Origin: a virus
Length of the DNA stretch: 58,688 nt
Virus record (IMG/VR): IMGVR_UViG_3300020125_000336
Coordinates: 1-58,688 of that record
Strand: one strand, 5' to 3'
The notes below the pieces were generated by a model that saw only the letters and a list, made by a program, of their open reading frames with translations, did not search any database and had not been told where the DNA came from. The first letter of the stretch is position 1. The number at the start of each line of letters is the position of its first letter. A program made the position numbers and the translations under genes. Shown in pieces: positions 13,172-24,160 of this stretch.

Positions 13172-13880
13172 AACCTGGCTTTACCGGCACGTTGCACAAC
13201 AGGGCCTCACTTCACCAGCACCAAACGCCACTTTACACGACTCTGCCGCTGCAAGACGGCCCTTCGCCTCACAATGCCCTTACGCCACGCCGCGAGCCGT
13301 CGCCAATACCCTGCCGCCCGTTGCCTCGCCTGCGCCTGACGGTCCCCCACATTGCCATGCCCATACTACGCCTCGCCTCGCCACACTTTGCCTTTACTCC
13401 ACGACACTCAACCATGCCGTGGCACCACAAAACCTTGCTTGCCAATACCTATGCAAAACCTTACTCAACTGTGCCAACGCTCCACCCCGCGCTGCCTGTG
13501 CTGCGCCGACTAGCCCATTGCCACTGCGCCACATGACTATACAAAGCCAGAGCGACCCATAACACGACTTCGCCCTGACGTTGCTTCACGATCCTGCGCC
13601 CTCACTGCACTTTCCATTACCATAACCCCACCTAACATAACTGTGCCATCGCATTGCCTCTGCCCCGCCACACATGCCCTCACCTCGCCCTGGCACTGCC
13701 AAACATGACCTTGCCATAGCAGCACGACACTTCACTCAGCCCGTGCTAAGCAAGACAGCACCGGCACAGTGCGCTACTACGCTATGCTTTGCCAGGACGA
13801 TACACTACAATGCTTTGCCCTTGCCTCACTCACCTATCCATTCCCATGCCGCAGCATGGCCTTCCTAAACTTTCCTTTAC
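13172..13880. repeat. 700-base non-coding spacer with 5-base periodicity
   Basis: The sequence repeatedly places C, usually after a purine, every fifth base on the plus strand (TTGCC, ATGCC, TCGCC, CACAC types). Example: from 13376 to 13415 the second base of each pentamer is C in almost every unit, then the phase slips by one. The same pattern holds near 13560-13620 and 13700-13735. Open frames here have a Pro/His-rich low-complexity product and no ribosome site. It looks like a decayed pentanucleotide array. Confidence 0.6.
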
Positions 13881-13884
13881 GTAA

Positions 13885-14577
13885 CTATGCCTTTGCCACC
13901 GTGGGCATTTCACTCCACGTGAACCGGCCATAGCCGCCTGAACGCCATTGGCCGGACCCCTTGTAATTGCCCATGTCCAGGCACTGCTTCACTAATTCAA
14001 GCGTTAATTCCCGCCACGCGGCGTAATCCTTTTTGCTCTGCGACTCGAATAGAACCACCTCGAACTCGCAGTACGAGCCTTCCTCCACGAACTCGCTCCG
14101 CGCCAGCGCCACGCGATCCCCGCGCAGCGTGGTCGCTCGCAATGGACGCTGCAAGGTGCCGTGCGGCTTCTCGATAATCTTGCCATTTTTGTCGAACAGA
14201 TAGACGCGCCGGGGATTCACATAGAGAGCCCCATCGCACGCCTTCTTGTAATTCCAAGGGTTCAACTTCTGCACCTCCCCCAGTTCGATCATCTGGCTGA
14301 CGCACTCCTTGAAAAAGCCGCGCCAGGTGTAATCCCACACGTGCAGCCCGGTTTTGTCCCGCTGAAAGACCGTGCTGCCCTTGGTGATTTGCTCGTCCAC
14401 CGGGACGGCGGCAATCTCCTCCTGCATCTTGATGGCCTTTTCGTCGGGGGTGATGTCGCCTTTGTAATCGGCGATTTTTGCGCTGATGAACTCCTCCTGC
14501 AATTCGGGATTGCCAGAAGCCGTCGCGAGAAACGGAGTCACAAACTCCGCCCGAACTCGCATTATGCTCTTTTTCAT
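13885..14577 (-). CDS. RAMP-like conserved phage protein
   Basis: 230 residues from ATG at 14577. N-terminal strand MRVRAEFVTPFL, then a helix-preceding VWDYTWRGFFKECV near residue 90, LQRPLRATTLRGDRVALARSEFV near 145-167 (in part), and a C-terminal GSGQWRSGGYGRF near 212. The strand start, G-x-F-K helix and final glycine-rich loop recall Cas RAMP ferredoxin-fold proteins. Similar stand-alone proteins occur in prophages without known function. The RAMP relation is inference. Flanked by non-coding regions on both sides. Confidence 0.6.
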   Translation of the reverse strand: MKKSIMRVRAEFVTPFLATASGNPELQEEFISAKIADYKGDITPDEKAIKMQEEIAAVPVDEQITKGSTVFQRDKTGLHVWDYTWRGFFKECVSQMIELGEVQKLNPWNYKKACDGALYVNPRRVYLFDKNGKIIEKPHGTLQRPLRATTLRGDRVALARSEFVEEGSYCEFEVVLFESQSKKDYAAWRELTLELVKQCLDMGNYKGSGQWRSGGYGRFTWSEMPTVAKA

Positions 14578-14902
14578 AACTGATACTTTACACAATTATG
14601 AAAAGGAGGCAAGCATTATTTTTAAGTTTTGGAGGCCCAGCTGTGGGACGGGCTTTACCGCCAGCGGCTGAACCGCAGTTAAATGCCTCCAAAACTCACC
14701 CGCAGCCGGTTCCCCGTCCACATGCCTTTCGGGCTGACTCAACGAGGATTACGGACTGCGGGTGCCCAGGACCAAACCACCCAACAAAACCCTCATGCCA
14801 GCGATGACACACCGTGAGGGCGGCGGTGACGAAATAAGGCCCGTGGAAACAGTGAACCCAAAACCCCGTGCCATGTCGCGCTCGACTGGCTTACGCTAAA
14901 TG
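14578..14902. other. 325-base gene-free leader region with stems
   Basis: On the minus strand this lies between the gene ending at 14903 and the start at 14577. No gene is seen; the plus frame at 14598 is not convincing. It contains the structured element 14625-14820. Confidence 0.7.
14625..14820 (+). ncRNA. candidate structured RNA, three stems
   Basis: Perfect 12-bp stem AGTTTTGGAGGC (14625-14636) with 14685-14696; inside it AGCTGTGG (14639-14646) pairs with CCGCAGTT (14673-14680), two wobbles favouring the plus strand. Directly adjacent is a perfect 9-bp stem CACCCGCAG (14697-14705) with 14756-14764, then CCCTCA/TGAGGG (14790-14795 with 14815-14820). Could be a regulatory leader or a small RNA. 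Confidence 0.5.
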
Positions 14903-15202
14903 TTACGGAGTGGGGGTCGGCGGAGCGTCCGGAACCAGATCATCCACCACCTGGGCCTGGACCAATAAATCGGCTACCGCCTGTTGCAGTTCCGGGGTGA
15001 CGGTGCCGCCAGCGGCGATCTGCGCTTGCAGGTCTTTGATCATCTGGAGCAGGTTCCCGCTTTCGGTGCCAATCTTCACGAGTTGGGCGATAACGGTGCG
15101 GAGTTGGGTTGTGATTTCAGCTTGTGTTGCCATAATTTTATGCAGGTGTTCATCAACTATTTTGAAGTAACCTAAAACCAGTTCTTCAAACTTGACTTTC
15201 AT
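14903..15202 (-). CDS. small coiled-coil protein
   Basis: 99 residues from ATG at 15202, or 76 from 15133. A long amphipathic helix (AEITTQLRTVIAQLVKIG, LLQMIKDLQAQIAAGG) and a Pro-rich end. Such short coiled coils in phages can be structural or chaperone-like. Last gene of the long minus operon. Confidence 0.6.
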   Translation of the reverse strand: MKVKFEELVLGYFKIVDEHLHKIMATQAEITTQLRTVIAQLVKIGTESGNLLQMIKDLQAQIAAGGTVTPELQQAVADLLVQAQVVDDLVPDAPPTPTP

Positions 15203-15392
15203 TCGTTGCAGTGTACGTCTCTTCCATCACTTTGGCACGCACTTTCTTTGCGCAAAAGATTTCCTCCACCCGCTTCAAGCCGCTTTCCCCGGGCGTGGGC
15301 TCGTGGAAGATGGTATTGCCCTTGGCTATGCCCCTGCGCCACTCCCGCAGCGCCTTCTGGTAGCGGAGAAGTTTATGCAGCGCGGTGGCCAT
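15186..15392 (-). CDS. small basic hypothetical protein
   Basis: 68 residues from ATG at 15392, overlapping the end of the helix-turn-helix gene. Lys/Arg-rich helix (LHKLLRYQKALREWRRG), then FHEPTPGESGLKRVEEIF. No family recognised. Confidence 0.6.
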   Translation of the reverse strand: MATALHKLLRYQKALREWRRGIAKGNTIFHEPTPGESGLKRVEEIFCAKKVRAKVMEETYTATNESQV

Positions 15393-15675
15393 TGTCGTGG
15401 ATCTTCCGAATCTGGCCGATGCGCTGCCGGGTGACGTTGAACTTCCGGGCGATGTCCGAATCGCGCATGCTCCAATCAATCTTGTCAGGGTTCACCTTGA
15501 CGGTGCTCTTCCAACGGCTGTCACTCCAGGGAACGCGCCTGCCGTCTTTGCGATGGTAGCCGCGTTTGATCAGCCAATAGCGCGTGGTGGCGTAATTTCG
15601 CCGGAGCCTCCGTGCCGCCTGGTGAACGGAGAGTCCTTTGGGCAGATTGTTAATCAGGTTGTTCCAGGCGATCAT
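15373..15675 (-). CDS. double helix-turn-helix protein
   Basis: 100 residues. Two helix-turn-helix units are visible: GLSVHQAARRLRRNYATTRYWL near residue 15 (written in part) and RDSDIARKFNVTRQRIGQIR near 72. Basic throughout. Could be a DNA-binding regulator or a small-terminase-like protein; position away from the terminase favours a regulator. ATGA coupled to the gene upstream. Confidence 0.68.
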   Translation of the reverse strand: MIAWNNLINNLPKGLSVHQAARRLRRNYATTRYWLIKRGYHRKDGRRVPWSDSRWKSTVKVNPDKIDWSMRDSDIARKFNVTRQRIGQIRKIHDNGHRAA

Positions 15676-15977
15676 GTCAGTCTGACTGGGACCGATCTAT
15701 CGTTTCCGATTATCGGCTCCATGGGCACAGTTTTAAATTCAGCCAGCTTCCGGCCCAGTTTCGGAATCCGGCCATCAATCAATCCGCTGGCCTGGACCCG
15801 GCACTTGTCGGCTTCGTCGCGCTTTCGCTTGGCATCTACTTCATATCCGTCCATTTTGAAAAGCTGCGACGCAGAATAATCGAGGCCCTCAGCCCGTTCC
15901 AAGAGCGTTCGGGCTTTTGCTTTGCAGTGGTCAATTTCTTCTTCGATTTCCTGGGATGTTTCATATCGGCGTTTCAT
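15672..15977 (-). CDS. helical hypothetical protein
   Basis: 101 residues, strongly charged helices with Cys near residues 18 and 59. Its ATG lies 6 bases downstream of a -10-like TAGCGT, so it may have its own leaderless message. No family recognised. Confidence 0.62.
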   Translation of the reverse strand: MKRRYETSQEIEEEIDHCKAKARTLLERAEGLDYSASQLFKMDGYEVDAKRKRDEADKCRVQASGLIDGRIPKLGRKLAEFKTVPMEPIIGNDRSVPVRLT

Positions 15978-15983
15978 TCTTTT

Positions 15984-16013
15984 ACGCTACGGCTCGGCAC
16001 TGGAATCTGTCAA
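15984..16013 (-). promoter_or_regulatory. promoter for the 15977-14903 genes
   Basis: TTGACA (16013-16008), 18-base spacer, TAGCGT (15989-15984). The ATG at 15977 follows after 6 bases, again a leaderless layout. Confidence 0.5.
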
Positions 16014-16022
16014 GGTTCGGTT

Positions 16023-19000
16023 TTAGAACTTTTCCGGAGTCATCCTTTCTGGCTCCATTTTCTCTGGTGCCATCCTCTCAGGCTCAATTCGTTCTTTATC
16101 TTCTTTGGCGTAAACATCGCTGGAGATACGCGCTCCGGTGGACCCAGCCATTGTCGCACCCAGCGCCTTCAGTCCCTTGAGCCATTTGTTGGCATCCTCG
16201 GGCGACATTCCTTGATTGATCCAAAGCTCTTTAATCCCCTCTTCAAGCGGGATCGGGGCGAATTGTTCCATGAGATATTCAGACCAATCGTAAGGCTTCT
16301 CTCCGCGCAACCGCTGCGAACGTGGCACCGGCTCGTTGCTCCATGGCATCGGGCGATTGGCAAAGTCCTGGGCTGTTAAAACATCACTCACCACTCCGCC
16401 GAACGGGCTCAGTTTCTGTCGAGCGTAACGGCCCAACGATTCGCTCGCGGCATCCGAACGTTGGGTCAGTTTTTCATACTTTGTGCGATCCGTCCTGAGC
16501 ACGTGAAGCAACTGCGCGAATGCCCTCACGATGCCGATAATGGGGCTGACGATCTTCGCCTCGGCACCGAATGCTTTGAACGCCATAAAATCTCCCCGGC
16601 GAGCATTCCAATCCGGGTCCAGAATTGGGGCGTTGATCCGCTGCTTGCTGCCCTGCCAGCTGAGAATGGCTTGATTGGCGATCAGCAGTCCAATGTAAGT
16701 CCCCACCACCGCCGCCTTCTCTTTGACTTGGTGCATCACGAACTGCTTTTCAACCGGCGTAATTTCATTGGGCCTGGTTTGCCATTTGATGCCCAGGTCC
16801 ATGGCTTTAACCGTATCACCCAGCAGCCATCCCCAGCGGGACAACTCCAGGCGCGGAGCAAATAGACTGACGTTGGCAAGCCCGGTGAAGATGCCCATGT
16901 TGGCTCTTGAAAAGCCGGTGGCCTTGTTCACCGCATCCGCCACCATCCTGGCCATTTGAACATTAGGCTCAATCCTCACGCCGTCTTTAGTTTTGACTTC
17001 GATCTGCGTCAGGGCGGGGTCCATGTTGTCCCAAATCTGATTAAACCTGGCCTGTCGGAATTCCTTCAGCGCATCGAACCCTCGTTGCCCCATGTCCGTA
17101 AGTTGTTTCCATCCTTTGGATACCCCGGTCAAGGGCTTGATCAACTCCAGCTGTTGCAGCTGGTAATCGTCAAAGTAATGGAACGGGTCATTGGCCAGTC
17201 CGGCGCGCCGAGCCAAATGATAATTGTGATCGTTACGCAGCAACTGCATCGCCGTGATGTGGGATTTCTCATTCATCGAGAACTTCCACTGATGCCAAAA
17301 GCTGGGCCAGTAACCATGCGCATCGCCATTAACATCTTTGAAATACCACGTGTGCAGGTTGAACATGTTCAGCCCAGCGTGCGTGATCATCCCCACTGCG
17401 CCGTGGCCGGTAATCTTCGCCGCAAACATGAAGCGCGGGATCTTCTTGAAGAACAGCTTCCACGTTGGCAGCGCCTGCTCCTCAATCCAGCGCTTTGCCG
17501 CCGCTCGCATCCGGCGCAGCTCTGAATTCTTGCGCCACATTTCCATCGTGCTCTGGCGCATCGAGTCGGACTCGTTCAACAACTCCGTGATCTTCCTGGC
17601 GCTGACACCTTTTTCATCAGCAATGACCTGAATAATAGTGTCCAGTTCCATGTCGCCTTGATCCATTAATTCACGGGCTCGCTTGCGAACCGATCTCGGC
17701 GTCAGTTCGGTCATTTCCGCGATCTTCTTTTTGCGCTTGGCTTCTTCCTTCTCAAATTCCTCGCGCTTAACCTTGATGTTCCCTGGCTTTCCGGTTCCTG
17801 TTTTAACCGTCCCGGGCTTCTCTGTGGTCCCGTACATCTCTTCTTCCAGGCGCTTCTGCTCAGCCGCCTCGTCCAGCTTGGTGGCCTCGCCCAATTGGTA
17901 ATCAACCGCATCGTTGGCCTCCTGGGCGTTCTCCTGAGCCTGCTGAACTGACTTGGCAATCTTTTCTGCCTTGTCGGTCTGCTTTGGCGTAAATTCCTTC
18001 CACTTGCCCGTTGTGGGATCGTAGGTGATTTCTTTGAAGTACCGGGAAATATCCGTGAACGTTCCAGTGTCCAAGTCAATTGCGCCCTGCTGCGCTTCAC
18101 CGGCTGCGTGCCACACCGTTTGCATCGGTTTGCTGGCTTCATCCCACTGAACCGCTTCATCGTAAGTCGGCTTCCAATCTGGCGCATCTTTGCCACGGGA
18201 CAGTTCAATCTTACGAGCCTGGGAAAACTTCTGCTCCGCCTTGGCCCGGACAACAGCGATCATATCTGCGCTGATGTCTTTGCCTCCACTGTCGGCAAAT
18301 TTCTGAACTGCCTTCTCGGCGGCTTGCGGATCAGTCGCCAGCAAATCACGGCCACGTTGCACGGCTTTGCGCCACGTCGTTCCTTCACCCGGAGGAACTG
18401 GTTCAGTGAATCCCATCCTGGCTCTCCACTCACGCAACCTCGCGGCGATGCCGTAAAGGTCTTTGGCTGGTTCTTGCGTCAATGACTTCAACGTGGTGGG
18501 CGGAACGGGCGGGACATCGGGCGGCTTGCCTTTGCCACCACCCGGCAGCAGCACGGACCCCTCCTGAAAACGCAGCGCTCGCTTGGCTTTCATCTCCGCC
18601 AGACGCTGGATAGCTGCGTCACGGGTCATGCCTTCGGGTATGATGAAATGGAAGTTGTCGGCTTTGGCCAGCTTCCTGATTGCCTCACGCCAGTTGCCGC
18701 CAGCGGCTTTGACCACTCGCTCGATTTCAGGCACGAACTTTTCGGCCCTATTTGACTTACCGGCTGCTTGTGCAGTAGGCTCACTTATGGCTGGCGATCC
18801 TGAGGGTGGTTCAGCACCCTCAGTTATAGCCGAACCCTCTGCTGTCGCCGCTGGAGGCACAGGTCTTGTCTGTGAAGTTTCCCCTGGCTCGCCCGGGGGA
18901 AGCTTTTCCTGTCGCGGCAAATTCTTCAGCGCTTCGCTGGCTGCATCCATGTCAGAGATCGCCTTCTTCAATTGCCCCGGGCTGCGCGATCTTATCTGCT

Positions 19001-22000
19001 CAAACATGTTGCCCACTTCCGCCATTACATCTTTCGATGCTTCCGGCGAAACCTGAGCTTCTCGCTGAGCGCTATCGCCACCGCCTGTTTCTGCGGGTAG
19101 CCGCTGTGCCTCAGTTCCGATATGTTCTGGCTGACCACCTTTTTGCTGCTGCCCTTCTTTAATGGCATCTTGTTGTCCTTTCAGTTCACCGTGTTCTCTT
19201 AAAAATTTGATCCTTTGAGCAGCATCTTCCAGCGCCTGCTTGTTCTGCCTTTCAGCCCTCAACTTCTCGTTGAGCTTGTTCATCTTGGCCACGATGTTCG
19301 GAACCTCATTGGGCTTGGCGGCTTTGGCCTGCGCCGTGAGCCGATCCATCTGTGCCTGGAGATCTTTTATCTTCCCCTCATCGCCTTGAGGAAAGATGGC
19401 ACCAGCCTCGCGGCGATTGCGACCATAGGAAAATCGGGATGTGCTGCCACCTATTCCGCCACCGGGTTTTTTTGGTTCATCCTCGGGAGGAGGCTTGTTG
19501 ATGTTGCGCTCGATCCAATCCTCGATCTTCTTTCTCTGCCAATTAGTCATCTCGGTCTTTTCCAGCTCACCGCTCTGGCGAAGAATGGTGGCGATATAGC
19601 CGGGGGCCATTTTGCCCTTCATGTCATCAAACCAGCGCGTGGGGTCCTTGGGGTCATGCTTTAGAGCGAACCTTAATTGGTTATCGGCGTCCTGCCGGAT
19701 GAATTCTTTCAAATCGACGCCCCTGCCCTCGAACGTTGATCTGCCACGCACAGTTTTCAGGTAAGCTGTAATGTGCTCGTCAGGAGTTTCTGCCTCCTTT
19801 TCCTCTTCTGCGTACAAATCTTTGGGGATTTCCGGTTTGCTCTTTCTGAGGCGTTCAACCTCTGCCTTTTCTTCGGCTGAAAGTTCTTTCCGCTCAGGTC
19901 CAATTTGCTGGTCTATCCAGTCGTAGATGGAATCACGATGCTTTTTGAACATCACGTTTTTCCTGACCCACCCCGTCATGCGCATGGACGCCGCCAGCTT
20001 TTCTCTATTGGCCTTAGTTTGTTCCGGCGTGGCCATTTGGTTAGTGGTCATCCGATCCAATACTGAAACTGGATCTTTACCAAGATCGCCTGACAAACTT
20101 TTCACGTTGCCTTGCGCAAGTTCCATCAACGTTGGTATGGGGCCTTCTTGAAATCTCAACCGAACTCGGCTCTTGAAACTCCCTGGTCCTTCATACTGAT
20201 GGAAGTTGAGAATCTGCTCAGGCAGCCTGCCTTTTTGAGAAGCATATTCAGACTCTCCTTGCTGGAGCTTGGTCTGCTGCTGAAACTCATCGGAGTACTG
20301 GTCAAGGACATCGTTTATGGAATCCAGCAACTGTTTCCGCTGTGGTGTAAGCGTTTCATCACTGGCCAGACGGGCGGCTTCATCTCGAATCTTATTGGCC
20401 TCGAAGCGAGCGCTGGACACGTCGCCTTCTTTCAGGAACTGCTCCACTACGGCGAACGAGGTTTGCAGGCGTGGTGGCAATCTTTCAATGCCTTCGCGCC
20501 GTGGAAGTGGCGGGGCATCGGAGGGCCGGTCACGGATCGCAGTTATGTCGTGGCCAAGGTGGTAGCTCTTTTCCGTGCCGCCGCCCTTGTAAGTAATTTC
20601 AAACGGATGCTTTCCAACTTCCGGTGTGTGCGTGGCCTTGGCACCGGCAATAACTTTGCCTTTCTCGTCCACCATTAGCACGTGTGGATCAGCCAAGTCC
20701 CGAATGTCACGAGTGGCGTCAGGTTTAATTTCCAGATATGTGCCGTCTGGCTGCTTGTCAGCAAGAATTATCTTGCCGCCAGATCTCCTGGCTTTCGTGA
20801 TCGCTTCTACAGCCTTTCCAGAAATAAACACCACTGCATGCGGATCTCCCGAAATGTCATTTTTTGGCATTCCAACACCCGGTGGCCTGGAGAATCCACT
20901 TAGTCGCGTGGTTCGGCCACGTTCATCCATCATGTACTGGATTCCCTCAGAGGTGACGAACCCAGTTTGTCCAGCCACTGGCGGCTTGGTGGGCTTAATC
21001 GCCTCCCGTTCAGCCTCCACGGCCTTCTTTTTCTCCCGACGCTTATCCGCCGCCTCCTTAGCCTCGGTCACCTGCTGTTGCTTAATGGTGATGTCCCGAA
21101 TCTCCGCGAGATTCTTGTTCAGAGTTTTCTTATAATCTCTGATGAAACCAGCGACGGTGAGCTGAGGTGCGCCTTCCGCCCTGGCAAAGTTGGCGTCAAT
21201 TACCCGATCTTCCAGCTTCTTGCGATCAGCCAGACGAGTTTGGATAGCCTGATTCTCACGCAGTAGTTTTTGCTTTCTGGACTCCAGCCGTGGATCTGAA
21301 CGACCAATGGTTTCAAGCCTGGCTGTTTCAGCAGCTTCTGTGGCGGCAGCAGCTTTGGCATCCGCCACTCTCTTTGCTTCTGCTTGAGTTTCAGTCAGAA
21401 GTTCTTCAGGAATCGGAGTTGCCGCGCCCGTGGCCGGTTTTACTGGTGGCTTGGGCTCTTGTGGCACTGTGACTCCGCCTTCAGCTCGCGGTGGCTCTCG
21501 AAGTTCAATGGGAGGCACACTGCCTGGAGGGCTCCAGGGGCCTAAGGCTGGCTGCCCCATTGGGCCTGGCCTTGGAATAGTTGGACCAATCGGTTGGTCA
21601 TAACCAATTGGAATATTCGGCCCCAGCATTGGACCGGACGCTGGAACTGATGGCGGCATCCTTAATTGCTCACCCCACGAACCCTGGTAAGGACCAGCGC
21701 CAATTTGATCAGGTCGGGGCAAAAGCCGTCTCTCCTGTTCCGGTTGTGTTAGCGGTGTTGGCAGGGCTGGTGGCGCAAAAGGAAACTGCTGTGGCTGTCC
21801 AGTTCCGGTGAGACCGATGCGCGGCGGCGGAGCCTTTGGTTCAAGTCCGTAAATGTCCGGTCTTTGAGTCAGGTCCGTGCTGCCCTTGAGCAACGGGGAT
21901 ATTTCCGACATCGCTCCACCCAGCGTGAACCCGGTTGCTGTCACGCCATCGGCAATCAGTTTGGCGATCAGTTTATTGTCACGCTTTTCTGGTGGCTTGC

Positions 22001-22532
22001 CTGATTCCTCACCCAACTTCGTGGCGATCTCTGGAACTTCCTTCCCCATTTTGTAGGTGAAGTAGGCAATCAACGCCTTTTGGATTGGCGCAGAAACTCC
22101 GCCGATGCCAAGGGTTGAAAGTCCAAATGGCGACATCAACGTGTCCAGCGTCCCCACCGCGCTCTCCGCTACGCCTCCGCCAATATCCTCTACCAGCTGC
22201 TGCCCTGGTGTCGGCGGCTTGCTCAGTTGCAGGTTTGGCTGATATGCCGGGGCAACTCCCGAAATGGGCTGGAGGGAACGGGAAAGGTTAAGGCTGATTG
22301 GTCCGGTCTGCTCGCCTATTGGTTTGGGTGGGATCAGCGGCGTCGGCGGAACTGGCTGGACCTGCTCCTCCAATGCGCCTGCGTAAGGGCCACGGAAATA
22401 AGCGCCTTTAAACCCCTCGATTATGGATGGATCGATTAACGTCCTGGGAGGTGCCACGTCCTCTGGGCCACCGAAGTCAGGAAGCTTTGGCTTTTCTGCT
22501 ACGGCTGTGTCCCCGAAATCGGGTAGTGGCAT
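16023..22532 (-). CDS. giant ejection-type / polyvalent virion protein
   Basis: 2169 residues. Pro-rich first 450 residues, then charged coiled coils (about 450-560, 900-1300 and 1700-1900) with interspersed small domains, including a beta-rich segment near 590-720 ([18 protein letters not shown], then [12 protein letters not shown]). The C-terminal third is helical, resembles large phage internal proteins, and has one strong membrane-like helix ([16 protein letters not shown]) near residue 1960. It ends in a short PERM/PEKM repeat. Expected to be packaged and ejected with the DNA. No peptidase, muramidase or polymerase motif was identified by eye. Confidence 0.6.
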   Translation of the reverse strand: MPLPDFGDTAVAEKPKLPDFGGPEDVAPPRTLIDPSIIEGFKGAYFRGPYAGALEEQVQPVPPTPLIPPKPIGEQTGPISLNLSRSLQPISGVAPAYQPNLQLSKPPTPGQQLVEDIGGGVAESAVGTLDTLMSPFGLSTLGIGGVSAPIQKALIAYFTYKMGKEVPEIATKLGEESGKPPEKRDNKLIAKLIADGVTATGFTLGGAMSEISPLLKGSTDLTQRPDIYGLEPKAPPPRIGLTGTGQPQQFPFAPPALPTPLTQPEQERRLLPRPDQIGAGPYQGSWGEQLRMPPSVPASGPMLGPNIPIGYDQPIGPTIPRPGPMGQPALGPWSPPGSVPPIELREPPRAEGGVTVPQEPKPPVKPATGAATPIPEELLTETQAEAKRVADAKAAAATEAAETARLETIGRSDPRLESRKQKLLRENQAIQTRLADRKKLEDRVIDANFARAEGAPQLTVAGFIRDYKKTLNKNLAEIRDITIKQQQVTEAKEAADKRREKKKAVEAEREAIKPTKPPVAGQTGFVTSEGIQYMMDERGRTTRLSGFSRPPGVGMPKNDISGDPHAVVFISGKAVEAITKARRSGGKIILADKQPDGTYLEIKPDATRDIRDLADPHVLMVDEKGKVIAGAKATHTPEVGKHPFEITYKGGGTEKSYHLGHDITAIRDRPSDAPPLPRREGIERLPPRLQTSFAVVEQFLKEGDVSSARFEANKIRDEAARLASDETLTPQRKQLLDSINDVLDQYSDEFQQQTKLQQGESEYASQKGRLPEQILNFHQYEGPGSFKSRVRLRFQEGPIPTLMELAQGNVKSLSGDLGKDPVSVLDRMTTNQMATPEQTKANREKLAASMRMTGWVRKNVMFKKHRDSIYDWIDQQIGPERKELSAEEKAEVERLRKSKPEIPKDLYAEEEKEAETPDEHITAYLKTVRGRSTFEGRGVDLKEFIRQDADNQLRFALKHDPKDPTRWFDDMKGKMAPGYIATILRQSGELEKTEMTNWQRKKIEDWIERNINKPPPEDEPKKPGGGIGGSTSRFSYGRNRREAGAIFPQGDEGKIKDLQAQMDRLTAQAKAAKPNEVPNIVAKMNKLNEKLRAERQNKQALEDAAQRIKFLREHGELKGQQDAIKEGQQQKGGQPEHIGTEAQRLPAETGGGDSAQREAQVSPEASKDVMAEVGNMFEQIRSRSPGQLKKAISDMDAASEALKNLPRQEKLPPGEPGETSQTRPVPPAATAEGSAITEGAEPPSGSPAISEPTAQAAGKSNRAEKFVPEIERVVKAAGGNWREAIRKLAKADNFHFIIPEGMTRDAAIQRLAEMKAKRALRFQEGSVLLPGGGKGKPPDVPPVPPTTLKSLTQEPAKDLYGIAARLREWRARMGFTEPVPPGEGTTWRKAVQRGRDLLATDPQAAEKAVQKFADSGGKDISADMIAVVRAKAEQKFSQARKIELSRGKDAPDWKPTYDEAVQWDEASKPMQTVWHAAGEAQQGAIDLDTGTFTDISRYFKEITYDPTTGKWKEFTPKQTDKAEKIAKSVQQAQENAQEANDAVDYQLGEATKLDEAAEQKRLEEEMYGTTEKPGTVKTGTGKPGNIKVKREEFEKEEAKRKKKIAEMTELTPRSVRKRARELMDQGDMELDTIIQVIADEKGVSARKITELLNESDSMRQSTMEMWRKNSELRRMRAAAKRWIEEQALPTWKLFFKKIPRFMFAAKITGHGAVGMITHAGLNMFNLHTWYFKDVNGDAHGYWPSFWHQWKFSMNEKSHITAMQLLRNDHNYHLARRAGLANDPFHYFDDYQLQQLELIKPLTGVSKGWKQLTDMGQRGFDALKEFRQARFNQIWDNMDPALTQIEVKTKDGVRIEPNVQMARMVADAVNKATGFSRANMGIFTGLANVSLFAPRLELSRWGWLLGDTVKAMDLGIKWQTRPNEITPVEKQFVMHQVKEKAAVVGTYIGLLIANQAILSWQGSKQRINAPILDPDWNARRGDFMAFKAFGAEAKIVSPIIGIVRAFAQLLHVLRTDRTKYEKLTQRSDAASESLGRYARQKLSPFGGVVSDVLTAQDFANRPMPWSNEPVPRSQRLRGEKPYDWSEYLMEQFAPIPLEEGIKELWINQGMSPEDANKWLKGLKALGATMAGSTGARISSDVYAKEDKERIEPERMAPEKMEPERMTPEKF

Positions 22533-22536
22533 AAAA

Positions 22537-23361
22537 TCATTCTACCATTTCCCAGTGACTTTCATCACGATCTTTTTTAGGGTCAGCCAAGTCACCCAAG
22601 TAGCGCCATTTCTTGCCGTTTTTATCTGGGAATATTTTGCCCTTAGCAGTGGGCGCTGGCGTGGGCGTAAGCGCTGATGGGGAACCTTTGCCAAAAAGAT
22701 CACGCAGTATTCCCATAGTGCCACCAGTATTTGGGCTTGCTACTGCTTCCTCAGGTTTCAGCCCAACGTTAGGAGGAGCGCTGGGAAGCTGGCTTTGGGC
22801 CTGCCTTGCCAGTGCGTTGGCGTGCGCAATCCCCTTCACTCTGGCGTACTCTTTTGGCCCCATGCTTCTGGAAACATTGCCTGCGGGGTCTATGGTAATT
22901 CTTTCAGGTGATTCTTTTGGTGGTCGCGGAGCAACGCCAGGTACCAACTCCATCTGGCCGGTTTCCTCGTTGTATGAGTACGGCTGGCCGTTATCCCAAT
23001 GGATGTTGGACTTTCCTCCCTTCAACCGCTCTTGAAAATCCCGGTACTTCATCAACGAATCAATATTGGCCATCTGCTGGTCCAGTGCCCTGGATCTCAT
23101 AGACGCGTTCAAATCCAAGGTCTTATCTCTCAACTCCATTTGAGCATTGGCCAACGCCATCCTCCCCTGTAACGCCTGCTGCGCCATTCCCTCCTTTGAG
23201 GCCAATTGCTGATACGCCAGCTGGAGCCGGTCTGCCGCTGTTTCCTGGCGAATATCTTCAGCGCGTGCGCCCAGACCGAGTTTAGAGCCTGCTGCCATGG
23301 CCCCAGTGAAGGTTTCAGGGCCGATGTTAAGCCACGGTGGGAATGGTGCTGCGAGTGCCAT
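22537..23361 (-). CDS. probable internal virion / ejection protein
   Basis: 274 residues. N-terminal Ala/Gly-rich segment followed by a long helical region (about 35-120, rich in Gln, Ala, Met) and a Pro-rich flexible C-terminus. Composition and position between adaptor-side genes and the giant protein fit podovirus ejection proteins. Start context GAAAGGCATTT-ATG. Confidence 0.55.
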   Translation of the reverse strand: MALAAPFPPWLNIGPETFTGAMAAGSKLGLGARAEDIRQETAADRLQLAYQQLASKEGMAQQALQGRMALANAQMELRDKTLDLNASMRSRALDQQMANIDSLMKYRDFQERLKGGKSNIHWDNGQPYSYNEETGQMELVPGVAPRPPKESPERITIDPAGNVSRSMGPKEYARVKGIAHANALARQAQSQLPSAPPNVGLKPEEAVASPNTGGTMGILRDLFGKGSPSALTPTPAPTAKGKIFPDKNGKKWRYLGDLADPKKDRDESHWEMVE

Positions 23362-23374
23362 AAATGCCTTTCAG

Positions 23375-24148
23375 TTAAAACGCTTCAATCGCTGACGGAT
23401 CGAACTCAGGCGCTATGGCTCCGCCCATTCCTTCGTAAGCGGAGTCGAAAGAGCCCAGGTTGTAACCGAATTCATCAGCATACATTGGATTGGCTGCCGC
23501 CGCTCCCGCGGTTCCCTGCCCGGCTGTGGGTGGATTCCAGAATGCGTTGTAGGCGTCGGTACGCCACTTGTCAACCCCGCCACTCGCTCCGCCCATGGCA
23601 TCTGTTGCTGAACCCGTGCCCCCGGCTGGACCACGCATCCTTTGCAGGTACTGGTCAAAAAGCTGTTGGGCCAGATTGTTAGCCTGCTCTGGATTTGGAG
23701 CGGCGTTATACAGGGCGTTTCGACTGGCGATTTCAGTTTGCAACGCTGGATTGACCGTCTGAGTGCCACTAATCGTGGGAATCAGGGAGTTGTAATTCTG
23801 TAACCCTTGCTGTTCCAATTGCTGGCTCGTGAGCACATTGCTCAAAAGGTTGTGCTGATTGGCCAATGTCCCAGGCACGGCGTTGGTCCCTGGCATCCCG
23901 CTCTTACCAGCGTAAGTGGCGGAGGCGTTTTGCAGATTGGCCAGCGTTTCAGGTGAAAGCCTGCCGCCCAATTGTGAAATCAGATTACTCCCTGCCAGCT
24001 TATTGGCTTCCCCTTGGACTGGGAAAACGTTGGACAAATCAGCATACGGGTTCGGCAAGCCGATGGAGCCAGGGACGGTACCGTACGCGCCACTTCCTGA
24101 CCAAGGGCTGGGATTGATGTTATAATCTGACAAACCTGCGACTGCCAT
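23375..24148 (-). CDS. probable internal virion / ejection protein
   Basis: 257 residues, rich in Gly, Ala, Asn and Gln with helical segments (NLAQQLFDQYLQRM near residue 160). Low-complexity character and location suggest an ejection-type structural protein. Start context GAAAGGTAAATT-ATG. No named family. Confidence 0.55.
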   Translation of the reverse strand: MAVAGLSDYNINPSPWSGSGAYGTVPGSIGLPNPYADLSNVFPVQGEANKLAGSNLISQLGGRLSPETLANLQNASATYAGKSGMPGTNAVPGTLANQHNLLSNVLTSQQLEQQGLQNYNSLIPTISGTQTVNPALQTEIASRNALYNAAPNPEQANNLAQQLFDQYLQRMRGPAGGTGSATDAMGGASGGVDKWRTDAYNAFWNPPTAGQGTAGAAAANPMYADEFGYNLGSFDSAYEGMGGAIAPEFDPSAIEAF

Positions 24149-24160
24149 AATTTACCTTTC

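Noticed and set aside
13192-13868. Pro/His-rich open frames on the plus strand
   Set aside because: They arise from the 5-base periodic composition; low complexity, no start context, no family.
14598-14807. 69-codon plus-strand frame next to a GGAGG
   Set aside because: The GGAGG lies inside the frame, the product is low complexity, and the strong stems explain the sequence better.
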